This document shows, piece by piece, positions 17,002 to 26,765 of a DNA stretch of 48,690 nt. The position numbers and the translations under genes were made by a program. Source of the stretch: Neptunitalea chrysea (lineage in GTDB: Bacteria > Bacteroidota > Bacteroidia > Flavobacteriales > Flavobacteriaceae); contig NZ_BRVP01000022.1 of the NCBI RefSeq assembly GCF_027924145.1, positions 1-48,690 of the forward strand, in the 5' to 3' direction. Below the pieces are notes generated by a model that was given only the letters and a program-made list of their open reading frames with translations, was not told the origin of the DNA and searched no databases. Each line of letters starts with the position of its first letter. The first letter of the stretch is position 1.

Positions 17002-17389
17002 ATGATACTTCAAGACAACATTAAGGTTTATGAAAAATTATCTATTCTTTAAAGGTATCGTTTCTTTAAATCCTAATGGAGATATGGAACGTATGAGTAC
17101 TAGAAATCTACCTTTCTATGCTGGTACCTGTGCAGGATACGGTTTAAGCAAAGAAGAAGCATTAAGTCTTATCTCCATAAATGCAGCCATTATTTTAGGA
17201 ATTCAAGATACTATGGGAACCTTAGAAAGTGACAAGGATGCTGCCCTGTTTATTTCAGAGGGGGATGCATTAGATATGCGAACAAATAATTTATTTAAAG
17301 CATTTATTCAAGGTAGAGATATTAGTTTAGAATCACATCAAACCGAATTATACAATAGATATAATCAAAAAATAAACGGATCTAATTAA
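17002..17389 (+). pseudogene. C-terminal remnant of an imidazolonepropionase-like amidohydrolase
   Basis: From 17030 a 119-codon frame encodes only the end of an amidohydrolase-family protein: GDMERMSTRNLPFYAGTCAGYG, SINAAIILGIQDTMGTLE, DAALFISEGDALDMRTN, then KAFIQGRDI. The metal-binding barrel (about 300 residues in full members) is missing. Just upstream, from ATG 17002, another frame reads DNIKVYEKLSIL before TAA and seems to join the downstream frame at KGIVSLNPNGD near 17050. So there is both a large 5' deletion and a frameshift. It ends directly against the ATG of the next gene. Confidence 0.75.
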
Positions 17390-18817
17390 ATGAATACAAA
17401 ACTATATGTAATCATTATAATACTAGCGATTGGGCTTTCAGGTATTTCATGTTCTAAACACCAGAAAAATATTGCTAGCATTCCTGTAACAAATGTATTA
17501 GATTCTTCTACTGTTATCATAAAAGTAATTACAGACAATCCTAATATTAAGGATAAAATTGTAATTCTTAACGAGAAGAAATTTTATACTGCTAACCAGA
17601 AAAATTTAGTAGAAAAACTAGAAAACAACAACCAAACCATTTCGTATTCAAAGGATCAAAAAGCGGAGTTTAAAGAAATCAGAATAGGTAAAAAAAGATT
17701 CTTCGTTTACATTACTCCAGGAGACAAGCTTACTCTAAACATAAAACATGATTCTATTAACCTGTACGGAACACATACAGCAGAATATAATTTCTTTATT
17801 GAATTAAAAAGGAAAAACCTGATTCCTCCTAACTTCAATAAAAACAGTAAAGTGTACAAAACTATTCTTGACAGTATCTATGAAAAACAAATTACGTTTT
17901 TAAATAACTATCATCTAAAACATCCCGAAATCTCAAAAACCTTTTTAGATGACACCAATAACGAATTACTTTTTCAATATTATTATTATTTATGTTTCCC
18001 ACGGGGAATAAAGAATTTTTTAAAAAATCAATATCTTTCACATTTAGATGGCATTTATTCTAAATATAGAAATAATAGCGCATTTGAGGCTGACGAATAT
18101 TTTAATTCTATTGATGTTTCTCTTTTTAAAAATAAAAACCTTATTAACAGTCGTCACTTTAAACAAGCGCTATCATTTTTAATTAGATTTTATTTTATAA
18201 AAAACAATACAACTTACTATTCTAAAGAAAGCTTTTTAAACGAAAAAAAATATATTGACGCTAATTTTAGTGATGATTTACACTCCTATCTTATAGGCAG
18301 ATTCCTGATATCTTATAGCTATAAAAAATTTCATAATTCACTAGACAACTACCAGTTATTAAAACAAACTCTTGACAACTTCAACCAAAACTCAACTGAC
18401 AAAACTATCCCGAAGCTTGTTTATGAAGTATTGAGCAAGAACGATTTCAAAAAGAACAATTTCAAACTTCCGAAAGATGTTACTACAGAAAAAATTATTT
18501 CTTCAAAGGGAGACACCCTTAGCTTTGGTGATATCCTTAATTCTAAGAGAATTATAAAGATTGTATTTACTAACGATAATAGTAAAAATATTAATCTTGA
18601 CAATTCCTATTCAAAAACTGAAAGCCTAATAACTGTTTACTTAAATAAACCAAATGAAAATACTTTTAAAAATAAATCAGACTTCTTTTATTTGGTAACC
18701 CCTTATAATTCAAAAATAATAAAATACTTACAAATATTTTCACTACCTTACATAATAACATTAGACAAAAATAATAGGTTACTCTCAAAAGAACCTCTTC
18801 CTTCTGTCAAAAAATAA
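17390..18817 (+). CDS. Lipoprotein, TlpA-like paralogue lacking the redox site
   Basis: 475 residues with a lipoprotein signal (hydrophobic 6-17, lipobox SGISC with C21). The middle is helical and matches the following gene segment by segment: ITPGDKLTL versus VTPGDTLNF, GTHTAEYNFF versus GTHASDYNFF, and KQITFLNNY versus KKITFLEEY. The C-terminal region corresponds to a thioredoxin fold, and SLPYIITLDKN keeps the cis-Pro loop position, but no CxxC exists and the strand where it belongs reads IKIVFTNDNSK. It is therefore probably a non-catalytic paralogue, anchored in the inner or outer membrane. The start abuts the amidohydrolase remnant; 6 nt separate it from the next gene. Confidence 0.7.
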   Translation: MNTKLYVIIIILAIGLSGISCSKHQKNIASIPVTNVLDSSTVIIKVITDNPNIKDKIVILNEKKFYTANQKNLVEKLENNNQTISYSKDQKAEFKEIRIGKKRFFVYITPGDKLTLNIKHDSINLYGTHTAEYNFFIELKRKNLIPPNFNKNSKVYKTILDSIYEKQITFLNNYHLKHPEISKTFLDDTNNELLFQYYYYLCFPRGIKNFLKNQYLSHLDGIYSKYRNNSAFEADEYFNSIDVSLFKNKNLINSRHFKQALSFLIRFYFIKNNTTYYSKESFLNEKKYIDANFSDDLHSYLIGRFLISYSYKKFHNSLDNYQLLKQTLDNFNQNSTDKTIPKLVYEVLSKNDFKKNNFKLPKDVTTEKIISSKGDTLSFGDILNSKRIIKIVFTNDNSKNINLDNSYSKTESLITVYLNKPNENTFKNKSDFFYLVTPYNSKIIKYLQIFSLPYIITLDKNNRLLSKEPLPSVKK

Positions 18818-18823
18818 TTTTCC

Positions 18824-20449
18824 ATGCATGCGATTAAAAAAATATTTGTTCCCCATTATGTTTATAAAATATCTCTAATACTAATTTTAACAGGCTTACT
18901 TAGTAGTTGTATTAATAACAAAAAAACTCCTCAAGAAAAAGTAACTGCTACAAACGAGACTAATACACCAACTACTGAAAAAGTAATAGACCCAGCTAAT
19001 AGTGTTTACTTTAAAGGCACTTCTAATCATACGGAAAGTTTAGAGTATTTCCATATCATGAATTTCAGTTATCTTTATGGAACAAACCAACATAACTTAC
19101 ATAGAGAAATAAAAAATGACACTTTACAACTAGTTTACAACGAAAGCAATGGTGCTCAACTTAAAGAAATCATGTATTTTGGAAAAGATAATTTTTTAAA
19201 TTTTAAAATATTTGTTACTCCAGGAGATACTCTCAATTTTAAAATCACTAATGGTAACATGATTTTTGAGGGAACACACGCATCTGATTACAATTTCTTT
19301 CCCCAACTCAACGCAAAAAACTACGACTGGCCACACTATAAAGAAGACATTAAACTTTATAAAAAAGAAGCCAAAGAAGTGTATACTAAAAAAATTACTT
19401 TTTTAGAAGAGTACCTTAAAAACCATAAAGATGTAACCGAAGGTTTTAAGAAAACAGTTAAAGAAGAACTTTACTTTGAATACTACTACAATCTTATAGC
19501 TCCAAGATCGATAAAATCTACTTGCTTATCTGCTGTACGCGGTGCTGAAATTTATTTTAATGATGTAAATAGCGTGTTTAGTACTTTAAAAGACAATGCT
19601 AAGAATGCTAGCGGCATGGAAAATGTATTTAACACCAAGGATTATTTTGATAATATTCAATTATCTACATTTAAGAAACCAGATTTAATAACCAATGATT
19701 ATTATAAAAGAGCGATTGCAGATTATGTTAGGTATTATTTTGTAAACCATGATTATTTTGAATTTAACAAAGAAAACTTTTTTGATGAAAAAGAGTTTAT
19801 TGAAAAGAACTTTGAAGGTAAAGTAAAAAATTATTTGTTAGCTAAGCTTATAGCCGATTATTATAAAAAAGGATTTGGAAGAAGCAAAAAAGCAAAAACA
19901 ATTCTAAAAAACACCATCGAAGAATTCAGAAAAACAACTATTGATAGTTCATACCTAGCCGAAATAAAAAACATTGAAAGTAAATTAGATTTCTTTGACT
20001 TACAATTACCCAATCCTGTACTAGAAGAAAAATTATTAACCCGAAACGGAGATACCATAACTATTAAAGAAATTCTTAATAAGGAAAAAGGAAATAAAAA
20101 AGTAATAGACTTTTGGGCAAGTTGGTGTTTTCCATGTATTAAAGAATTAAAAGAAGGTAGTAATAATAGTAAAAAACTAACTAGCTCAGAAAATGTTAGC
20201 TTTATATATATTTCTACGGACACCCAAAAAGAAGCATGGGATAACATGTCTAAAACCATGCAACCCTACTTTGCAGATAAGCATCAATATCTGCTTTTAG
20301 ATAGAGAACATTCTAAACTGAGTACATTTTTTAAAGTAAAATTTATTCCCAGAACGGTAGTCTTATCTAAAAACAATTCTATTGTTTATGATGATGCACC
20401 AAGACCCTCGGATTCTTTAATGTTTAATAAGCTTATTGTAAATGATTAA
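18824..20449 (+). CDS. TlpA/thioredoxin-like lipoprotein
   Basis: 541 residues. A lipoprotein signal (residues 13-28, lipobox LLSSC, C29) is followed by a Thr-rich linker, a region resembling the N-terminal part of Bacteroidota TlpA-like proteins, a long helical middle, and a C-terminal thioredoxin domain from about residue 415. The active site is DFWASWCFPCIKEL (C435, C438), with the cis-Pro loop FIPRTVVL. It probably acts as a membrane-tethered periplasmic thiol reductase or disulfide exchanger; substrate unknown. It is co-directional with and closely related to the preceding gene, which suggests tandem duplication. Confidence 0.82.
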   Translation: MHAIKKIFVPHYVYKISLILILTGLLSSCINNKKTPQEKVTATNETNTPTTEKVIDPANSVYFKGTSNHTESLEYFHIMNFSYLYGTNQHNLHREIKNDTLQLVYNESNGAQLKEIMYFGKDNFLNFKIFVTPGDTLNFKITNGNMIFEGTHASDYNFFPQLNAKNYDWPHYKEDIKLYKKEAKEVYTKKITFLEEYLKNHKDVTEGFKKTVKEELYFEYYYNLIAPRSIKSTCLSAVRGAEIYFNDVNSVFSTLKDNAKNASGMENVFNTKDYFDNIQLSTFKKPDLITNDYYKRAIADYVRYYFVNHDYFEFNKENFFDEKEFIEKNFEGKVKNYLLAKLIADYYKKGFGRSKKAKTILKNTIEEFRKTTIDSSYLAEIKNIESKLDFFDLQLPNPVLEEKLLTRNGDTITIKEILNKEKGNKKVIDFWASWCFPCIKELKEGSNNSKKLTSSENVSFIYISTDTQKEAWDNMSKTMQPYFADKHQYLLLDREHSKLSTFFKVKFIPRTVVLSKNNSIVYDDAPRPSDSLMFNKLIVND

Positions 20450-20495
20450 GGAGTTGATGACTTAAAATAGTATTTTTGCAGAAATACTCTAGCTC

Positions 20496-21299
20496 GTGAA
20501 AATTATTACAAGTACACAAAATGCTTTTATTAAAGAAATACTTCAGTTAAAAGAAAAATCGCGTTTACGAAAAAAAACAGGAGATTTTGTTTTAGAAGGT
20601 CTACGTGAAATAGCGTTAGCCTTTAAAGGTAATTATACCATTGAGACGCTATTATTCTACCCTGATATTTGTGATATAAACACGTTAGAGAATATACTTT
20701 CTTACACTTCTGAAACACCAGAACTCATAGAAATATCAAAAGAGGTATATCAAAAAATAGCCTACAGAGAAACCACAGAAGGTATTGTTGGAATAGCTAA
20801 AAGTAAAGAACTTACATTAGACAATCTCAACTTTAAAAGAGAACATCCACTTATACTAGTAGCAGAAGCTCCTGAGAAACCTGGTAATATTGGCGCACTT
20901 TTAAGAACTGCCGATGCTGCAAACCTAGATGCTGTTATTATAGCCAATCCTAAAACAGATATGTACAATCCGAACATTATAAGGTCTAGTGTAGGCTGCA
21001 TATTCACCAATAATGTAGCTACAGGAAGTACAGAGGAAATTATTAGTTTTCTTAAAAGTAAATCTATTGCTATTAATTGCGCGGCTTTAACAGCTTCTAT
21101 TCCATACCAAACACAAGACTTTACACGCCCAACAGCTATTGTAGTAGGTACTGAAGCCACCGGATTGAGTGATGATTGGTTACAAAATTCCGAACAGAAC
21201 ATCATTATTCCTATGCAAGGCGAAATAGATTCTATGAATGTATCTGTTGCCGCAGCTATTCTTATTTTTGAAGCCAAACGCCAAAGAAAGTTCCATTAA
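20496..21299 (+). CDS. SpoU/TrmH-family RNA 2'-O-methyltransferase
   Basis: 267 residues with a small substrate-binding N-terminal domain and a SPOUT-fold C-terminal domain. The family motifs are seen: NPNIIRSSVGCIF, VVGTEATGLSD and IPMQGEIDSMNVSVAAAI. It methylates a ribose 2'-OH in rRNA or tRNA using SAM; the exact target cannot be told. The start is GTG 20496 (KIITSTQNAFIKE is the usual family beginning). A TATTTTTG box at 20471-20478 precedes it, giving a leader of about 10-15 nt. Confidence 0.87.
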   Translation: MKIITSTQNAFIKEILQLKEKSRLRKKTGDFVLEGLREIALAFKGNYTIETLLFYPDICDINTLENILSYTSETPELIEISKEVYQKIAYRETTEGIVGIAKSKELTLDNLNFKREHPLILVAEAPEKPGNIGALLRTADAANLDAVIIANPKTDMYNPNIIRSSVGCIFTNNVATGSTEEIISFLKSKSIAINCAALTASIPYQTQDFTRPTAIVVGTEATGLSDDWLQNSEQNIIIPMQGEIDSMNVSVAAAILIFEAKRQRKFH

Positions 21300-21329
21300 A
21301 TTCATCATACATTATAATAAGATTTCACC

Positions 21330-22562
21330 ATGACCGCAACCCTACTTTTTTATATCATAATAGGATTATTAATTGTAGACTTTTTAGTTGACCAATGTAT
21401 AGATACCCTTAATGCTAAAAAATATGATGACCCTATTCCTGAACCGCTACAAGATGTATACGCCCCTGAGGAATATGAAAAATCTCAAGCTTACAAAAAA
21501 GCGAAACATAAATTTGGTAACCTCTCAGGGGGTATCACATTTATAGTCACTTTAGCTTTCTTTCTTTTAGGTGGTTTTCAGTTTGTAGATAGTATAGCCC
21601 GAAGCATTACACAAAATGAAATACTAATAGCCTTGTTATTCTTTGGTATCATTATGTTAGCGAGCAGCATACTATCATTACCTTTTTCTTATTACAACAC
21701 CTTTGTTATTGAAGAAAAATTTGGTTTCAACAAAATGACTAAAAAGTTATTTGTTTTTGATAAAATAAAAGGACTGTTAATTGGAGCTATCATAGGAGGC
21801 GCTATTATGGCACTTATTATTTGGTTTTATCAGTTAACAGGAGAAAAATTTTGGTTGTACGCCTGGGGATTAGTGGCTGTATTCTCTTTGTTTATGAATA
21901 TGTTTTATGCCAACCTTATTGTACCTATTTTTAATAAACAAACTCCTTTAGAAGATGGAGAGCTTAAAACTGCTATTACAACATACGCAAACAAAGTAGG
22001 ATTTACACTAGATGCTATTTATGTGATAGACGGATCTAAAAGGTCTACAAAAGCCAATGCCTACTTCTCTGGTTTTGGAGCAACCAAAAGAATTACATTG
22101 TACGATACTTTAATCAACGACCTAAATACTGAAGAAATAGTTGCTGTTTTAGCCCACGAAGTAGGTCATTATAAAAAGAAACACATCATATTCAATCTTA
22201 TTGCTTCTACGCTTCTAACAGGTTTAACTCTATTTATTTTATCATTATTTATAAATGACCCTTTGCTTTCTGAAGCATTAGGAGTTTCTATTCCAAGCTT
22301 TCATATAGGTTTAATTGCCTTTGGTATTTTATATAGTCCTATTTCGGAAATAACAGGATTGGTCATGAATTATATTTCCAGAAAATTTGAGTATCAAGCA
22401 GATAACTATGCTAAAGAAACCTACGCTGCTGAACCTTTAATAACCTCACTAAAAAAATTATCTAAAAATAGTTTGAGTAATTTAACCCCACATAAAACCT
22501 ACGTATTTGTACATTACTCTCACCCTACCCTTTTACAGCGATTTAAAAATTTGAAATCTTAA
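21330..22562 (+). CDS. M48 (Ste24/CAAX prenyl protease-like) metallopeptidase
   Basis: 410-residue integral membrane zinc peptidase. The HExxH motif is AHEVGHYKKKH (H276, E277, H280), and the downstream zinc-ligand Glu lies in SRKFEYQADNYA. Membrane segments are at roughly 3-20, 65-85, 95-120, 148-170, 175-195, 285-310 and 325-345, the layout of Ste24-type peptidases. In bacteria these enzymes are thought to act in membrane protein quality control. It starts 30 nt after the RNA methyltransferase and precedes relA/spoT by 35 nt. Confidence 0.88.
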   Translation: MTATLLFYIIIGLLIVDFLVDQCIDTLNAKKYDDPIPEPLQDVYAPEEYEKSQAYKKAKHKFGNLSGGITFIVTLAFFLLGGFQFVDSIARSITQNEILIALLFFGIIMLASSILSLPFSYYNTFVIEEKFGFNKMTKKLFVFDKIKGLLIGAIIGGAIMALIIWFYQLTGEKFWLYAWGLVAVFSLFMNMFYANLIVPIFNKQTPLEDGELKTAITTYANKVGFTLDAIYVIDGSKRSTKANAYFSGFGATKRITLYDTLINDLNTEEIVAVLAHEVGHYKKKHIIFNLIASTLLTGLTLFILSLFINDPLLSEALGVSIPSFHIGLIAFGILYSPISEITGLVMNYISRKFEYQADNYAKETYAAEPLITSLKKLSKNSLSNLTPHKTYVFVHYSHPTLLQRFKNLKS

Positions 22563-22597
22563 AAGTTTATACTAACTTTATCTAAAGAGAGGAATTT

Positions 22598-24805
22598 ATG
22601 GCTGTAATTGATACTGAACAGGAAAACAAGGCAATAGCGCGTGAGTATAAAGAGTTACTAAGAATTAGTTATCAGTCACTTTCCGATGACGATAAAAAAC
22701 TAATACGATTAGCTTTTGACACCGCTGTGGATGCCCACATGGAGCAACGCCGTAAAAGTGGTGAAGCTTATATATTTCATCCTATTGGAGTAGCAAAAAT
22801 TATTGCTTCTGAAATAGGGTTAGACGCTACTGCAATTGCATCAGCATTACTTCACGATGTTGTTGAAGATACATCATACACGTTAGAAGATATTGAACAT
22901 ATTTTTAACCCTACAATTGCTAAAATTGTAGATGGGTTAACTAAAATATCAAGTTTAAGTAAAGGGAACGATGTATCGCTTCAGGCTGAGAATTTTAGAA
23001 AAATGCTACTTACCATGAATGACGATGTACGCGTTATTTTGGTAAAAATTGCAGACCGTTTGCACAATATGCAAACCATGGATTCTATGCCACCTCATAA
23101 GCAAGAAAAAATTGCTTCTGAAACCCTTTACATCTATGCACCATTGGCACACCGTATTGGGTTATATAACATTAAGACAGAGCTCGAAGATTTAGGATTA
23201 AAATATACCGATCCTAAAATGTACAATGGTATTGCCAACAAAATTGAGGAAAGTAAAGAAGCCCAAAACACCTACATTCAATCGTTTACCAATATTATTA
23301 GAGAAAGCTTAGATAAAGAAGGTTTAAACTATCAAATTAAAGGTAGATCTAAATCTATTTTCTCTATTCGTCGTAAGATGAAAGCGCAAAATGTAACCTA
23401 TGAAGAAGTATACGATAAGTTTGCGATACGAATCATCTACAAATCAGATACGGCTAACGAAAAATTCCTCGCTTGGAAAATTTACTCTATTGTAACCGAT
23501 CACTTCCGTCCTAACCCAGTACGTTTAAGAGATTGGATTTCATCTCCTAAGTCTACAGGTTATGAGGCTTTGCACATTACCGTAATGGGCCCAAAAGGTC
23601 GTTGGGTCGAAGTACAAATACGTAGTGAACGTATGCATGAAATAGCAGAGAAAGGATATGCTGCTCACTTTAAATACAAACACGGGGAACAAAAAGAACA
23701 AGGACTAGATGTTTGGCTAAACCGTTTACAAGATGCCCTTGAAAACCCTGAATTGAGTGCGGTTGATTTTGTAGAAGAATTTAAGTTTAATCTGTACTCT
23801 AAAGAAATTTTTGTATTTACTCCTAATGGAGACTTAAAGTCGTTGCCCAAAGGAGCTACTCCTTTAGACTTTGCTTTTAGTATTCACACCGAAGTAGGCC
23901 TGCATACACGTGGTGCTAAGGTAAACGGAAAACTAGTACCCTTAAGTCATAAACTAAAAAGTGGAGATCAGGTAGAAATTATTACCTCAGACTCAGCTAA
24001 ACCTACAGTAAACTGGTTAGATTATGCTACTACAGCAAGAGCTAGAACTAGAATTAAATCATCGCTCAAAGAAGAGAAAAAAGATATTGCTGAAGATGGA
24101 AAAGAAATTCTTCGTCGCAAATTAAAACAGTTGAAAATTAATTTCAACGAAAATATTGTTAACGAACTAGTAATTTTCTTTAAGCTAAAAACCAGTCTCG
24201 ATTTATTTTATAGAATTGGGGTAGGTACTATAGATAATAAAATGCTTAAAGAATATTCTAATAGCCGAAGCAATATGTTTGTAAACTTCTTTAAGAATAA
24301 AATAAGAAGACCCAATCATATTTCTGAGGACTTACATAAAGATGAAATTACCGAAAAGTACGATCTACTTGTATTTGGTAAAGAAGAAGAAAAACTGGAA
24401 TATAAACTTGCTAATTGTTGTAACCCAATACCTGGAGATAATGTATTTGGTTTTATAACTATTAGCGAAGGTATCAAGGTACATAAAAAATCATGTCCTA
24501 ACGCCATTTCTCTGCAATCAAATTATGCCTACAGAATATTACCGGCTAAATGGATTGATTCTACGCAACAAGAATTTACTGCGGTTATTAAATTAACAGG
24601 GATAGATCACCTTGGTTTAGTAAGTGATGTTACCAAAATAATATCTGATAACATGCATGTAAACATGAGGAATATAAATTTTGATACCGATGACGGTATC
24701 TTTTCTGGTAAAATCACTTTAAATGTTAAGAACCGAACAATTCTGAAAAAACTTATCGAAAACCTGAAAAAAATCAATGGTATTGATAAAGTAATAAGAA
24801 TGTAG
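22598..24805 (+). CDS. Bifunctional (p)ppGpp synthetase/hydrolase
   Basis: 735 residues, the length of a long RelA/SpoT homologue. Order of domains: HD hydrolase (about 45-200; H61, HD pair H86-D87 followed by VVEDT), synthetase (about 240-350; [11 protein letters not shown] and DKFAIRII), TGS (about 405-465; [22 protein letters not shown]), a Cys-containing region (NCCNPIPGD) and a C-terminal ACT domain (about 655-735). Both active sites look intact, so it should make and degrade the alarmone. Only one homologue is in the window. A short purine-rich AGAGAGGAA stretch 5-6 nt before the ATG is one of the few SD-like signals here. Confidence 0.94.
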   Translation: MAVIDTEQENKAIAREYKELLRISYQSLSDDDKKLIRLAFDTAVDAHMEQRRKSGEAYIFHPIGVAKIIASEIGLDATAIASALLHDVVEDTSYTLEDIEHIFNPTIAKIVDGLTKISSLSKGNDVSLQAENFRKMLLTMNDDVRVILVKIADRLHNMQTMDSMPPHKQEKIASETLYIYAPLAHRIGLYNIKTELEDLGLKYTDPKMYNGIANKIEESKEAQNTYIQSFTNIIRESLDKEGLNYQIKGRSKSIFSIRRKMKAQNVTYEEVYDKFAIRIIYKSDTANEKFLAWKIYSIVTDHFRPNPVRLRDWISSPKSTGYEALHITVMGPKGRWVEVQIRSERMHEIAEKGYAAHFKYKHGEQKEQGLDVWLNRLQDALENPELSAVDFVEEFKFNLYSKEIFVFTPNGDLKSLPKGATPLDFAFSIHTEVGLHTRGAKVNGKLVPLSHKLKSGDQVEIITSDSAKPTVNWLDYATTARARTRIKSSLKEEKKDIAEDGKEILRRKLKQLKINFNENIVNELVIFFKLKTSLDLFYRIGVGTIDNKMLKEYSNSRSNMFVNFFKNKIRRPNHISEDLHKDEITEKYDLLVFGKEEEKLEYKLANCCNPIPGDNVFGFITISEGIKVHKKSCPNAISLQSNYAYRILPAKWIDSTQQEFTAVIKLTGIDHLGLVSDVTKIISDNMHVNMRNINFDTDDGIFSGKITLNVKNRTILKKLIENLKKINGIDKVIRM

Positions 24806-24812
24806 TAGATAC

Positions 24813-24845
24813 TTTTTCAGATACAAAATATAAACACTATTTTTG
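24813..24845 (+). promoter_or_regulatory. Candidate promoter of the Fur-family gene
   Basis: TATTTTTG at 24838-24845 fits TAnnTTTG, with a TTTTT run about 20 nt upstream (24813-24817). Transcription would begin near 24850. That makes a TTG start at 24850 unlikely and supports ATG 24871. Confidence 0.5.
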
Positions 24846-24870
24846 TCGTTTGGAATTTGATGCGTGTATC

Positions 24871-25317
24871 ATGGTAAATGAAAAAAATCAAGAGATTGTA
24901 AAAAACGTATTTACAAAGTTTTTAGAAGAAAAGGGGCATCGTAAAACTCCTGAGCGTTATGCAATTCTTCAGGAAATATACGATAGTGAAGAACATTTTG
25001 ATATAGAGTCTCTTTATATTAAAATGAAAAATAAAAATTACCGTGTTAGTAGAGCTACGCTATATAATACCATAGAGCTACTTTTAGAATGTAACTTGGT
25101 ACGCAAACATCAGTTTGGGCAAAATCAGGCACATTACGAGAAATCTTATTTCGACAAGCAGCACGATCACGTGATTCTTACCGATACAGGAGAGGTAATG
25201 GAGTTTTGTGACCCTCGTATACAAAGCATTAAACAAACTATAGAAGAAGTATTTAATATTAAAATACACAATCATTCATTATACTTCTATGGTACCAAAG
25301 AAAACAAAACAGAATAA
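24871..25317 (+). CDS. Fur-family metal-responsive transcriptional regulator
   Basis: 148 residues from ATG 24871. The N-terminal winged helix is visible ([15 protein letters not shown], then [15 protein letters not shown] recognition helix). The dimerisation domain has the regulatory metal motif QHDHVI and C-terminal HSLYFYG. The usual structural CxxC after HDH (as in CxxCG) is replaced by TDTG, so no structural zinc-cysteine site is expected. Fur, Zur and PerR cannot be told apart from this alone. It is 19 nt before purA, so the two may be co-transcribed. Confidence 0.85.
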   Translation: MVNEKNQEIVKNVFTKFLEEKGHRKTPERYAILQEIYDSEEHFDIESLYIKMKNKNYRVSRATLYNTIELLLECNLVRKHQFGQNQAHYEKSYFDKQHDHVILTDTGEVMEFCDPRIQSIKQTIEEVFNIKIHNHSLYFYGTKENKTE

Positions 25318-25336
25318 CATATTTTAATAAAACAAA

Positions 25337-26608
25337 ATGGCAGTAGACTTACTACTTGGACTTCAATGGGGAGATGAAGGTAAAGGTAAAATTGTAGACG
25401 TTTTAACTAAAAACTATAACATTATAGCCCGTTTTCAAGGAGGTCCTAATGCAGGACATACATTGGAATTTGATGGTATAAAACATGTATTAAGAACTAT
25501 TCCTTCCGGTATATTTCACGAAGAATCTATTAATGTAATAGGTAACGGCGTGGTTATTGATCCAGTAGTGTTTATTGGCGAGCTAGAAGGTTTAAAAAAG
25601 TTTAATATAGATATTAAAAAGAAATTAATCCTTTCTAGAAAAGCTCACTTAATATTACCAACGCACCGTTTATTAGATGCCGCTTCTGAAGCTTCTAAAG
25701 GTAAAGCTAAAATTGGTTCTACTCTTAAAGGTATTGGCCCTACATATATGGATAAAACTGGACGTAACGGGTTACGTGTAGGAGACTTAGAACTAGACGA
25801 TTTTAAAGATCGTTACAGAGCACTTGCTGATAAGCATGAAGAAATGATTAGCTTTTATAAAGTTGACATTCAATATAATCTTGAGGAACTTGAAGAAGAA
25901 TTCTTTGCTGCAATAAAAGCTTTAAAAGAGCTTACTTTTATTGATAGTGAAGAGTTTTTAAATAAATCGCTTAAAGAAAATAAAACAATTTTAGCAGAAG
26001 GGGCTCAAGGATCTTTATTGGATATTGACTTTGGTACATATCCGTTTGTTACCTCTTCTAACACTACCGCTGCTGGTGCTTGTACTGGTTTAGGGGTTGC
26101 TCCTAATAAAATAGGAGAAGTTTTTGGTATTTTCAAAGCATATACTACACGTGTTGGTAGTGGCCCATTCCCTACAGAGCTTTTTGATGAAGTAGGTGAA
26201 AAAATGGCTAAAATTGGTAACGAGTTTGGTGCAGTAACAGGTAGACCAAGACGTTGCGGATGGTTAGACTTAATTGCTTTAAAATATGCCGTTCAGGTTA
26301 ACGGAGTTACTCAGTTAATGATGATGAAGAGTGATGTTTTAAGTGGTTTTGAAACATTAAACGTATGTACTGCTTATGAATACAAAGGAGAAACTATAGA
26401 TCACTTACCTTATAACATTGAGGAAGAAAATGTGACCCCTATCTATACTGAATTAAAAGGTTGGAATGCAGATTTAACTAAAATGACTTCTGCTGACCAA
26501 TTACCTAAAGAACTAACAGATTACATTGAATTTTTAGAAAAAGAACTTGAGGTTCCTATTAAGATAGTTTCTGTTGGTCCGGATAGAACACAAACCATTC
26601 ACAGATAG
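25337..26608 (+). CDS. purA: Adenylosuccinate synthase
   Basis: GTP-dependent enzyme joining IMP and aspartate in AMP synthesis; cytosolic homodimer. 423 residues, standard length. Motifs include the N-terminal phosphate loop GLQWGDEGKGKIVD, RFQGGPNAGHT with the catalytic His, GIGPTYMDK, ILAEGAQGSLLDIDFGTYPFVTSSNT, TRVGSGPFPTEL and GRPRRCGWLDL. It follows the Fur-family gene closely and ends at a very strong hairpin terminator. Confidence 0.96.
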   Translation: MAVDLLLGLQWGDEGKGKIVDVLTKNYNIIARFQGGPNAGHTLEFDGIKHVLRTIPSGIFHEESINVIGNGVVIDPVVFIGELEGLKKFNIDIKKKLILSRKAHLILPTHRLLDAASEASKGKAKIGSTLKGIGPTYMDKTGRNGLRVGDLELDDFKDRYRALADKHEEMISFYKVDIQYNLEELEEEFFAAIKALKELTFIDSEEFLNKSLKENKTILAEGAQGSLLDIDFGTYPFVTSSNTTAAGACTGLGVAPNKIGEVFGIFKAYTTRVGSGPFPTELFDEVGEKMAKIGNEFGAVTGRPRRCGWLDLIALKYAVQVNGVTQLMMMKSDVLSGFETLNVCTAYEYKGETIDHLPYNIEEENVTPIYTELKGWNADLTKMTSADQLPKELTDYIEFLEKELEVPIKIVSVGPDRTQTIHR

Positions 26609-26629
26609 TCTGTTTATAGTCTAGTATAT

Positions 26630-26692
26630 AAAGACTATTTAAAAAGTAGCGTTTATTAAAACTCAAATCTACTTTTTAAATAGTCTTTTTTA
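26630..26692 (+). terminator. Long perfect hairpin terminator after purA
   Basis: Two 20-nt arms (26630-26649 and 26669-26688) are exactly complementary, with a 19-nt loop, followed by more T. It begins 21 nt after the purA stop. Unusually long for a terminator stem. Confidence 0.85.
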
Positions 26693-26713
26693 TTTCTATT
26701 CGTCTACTGGCAT

Positions 26714-26743
26714 ATTTCTTGTAAAGGAAAAATTGTACTTTTG
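26714..26743 (+). promoter_or_regulatory. Candidate promoter of the OstA-like gene
   Basis: TACTTTTG at 26736-26743 fits the -7 form, with TTTCTTG about 16-18 nt upstream (26715-26721). The predicted start is some 15 nt before ATG 26766. Confidence 0.5.
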
Positions 26744-26765
26744 AACAAAATTATTATTTAATTTC

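Noticed and set aside
17030-17389. A genuine short amidohydrolase gene
   Set aside because: It holds only the C-terminal segment without any metal ligands, and its upstream continuation is out of frame.
20762-21277. Minus-strand open frame of 171 codons opposite the RNA methyltransferase gene
   Set aside because: A shadow of the SpoU-type gene; no motif and no promoter on that strand.
24850-24870. TTG start for the Fur-family gene
   Set aside because: It coincides with the expected transcription start after TATTTTTG; ATG 24871 fits better.
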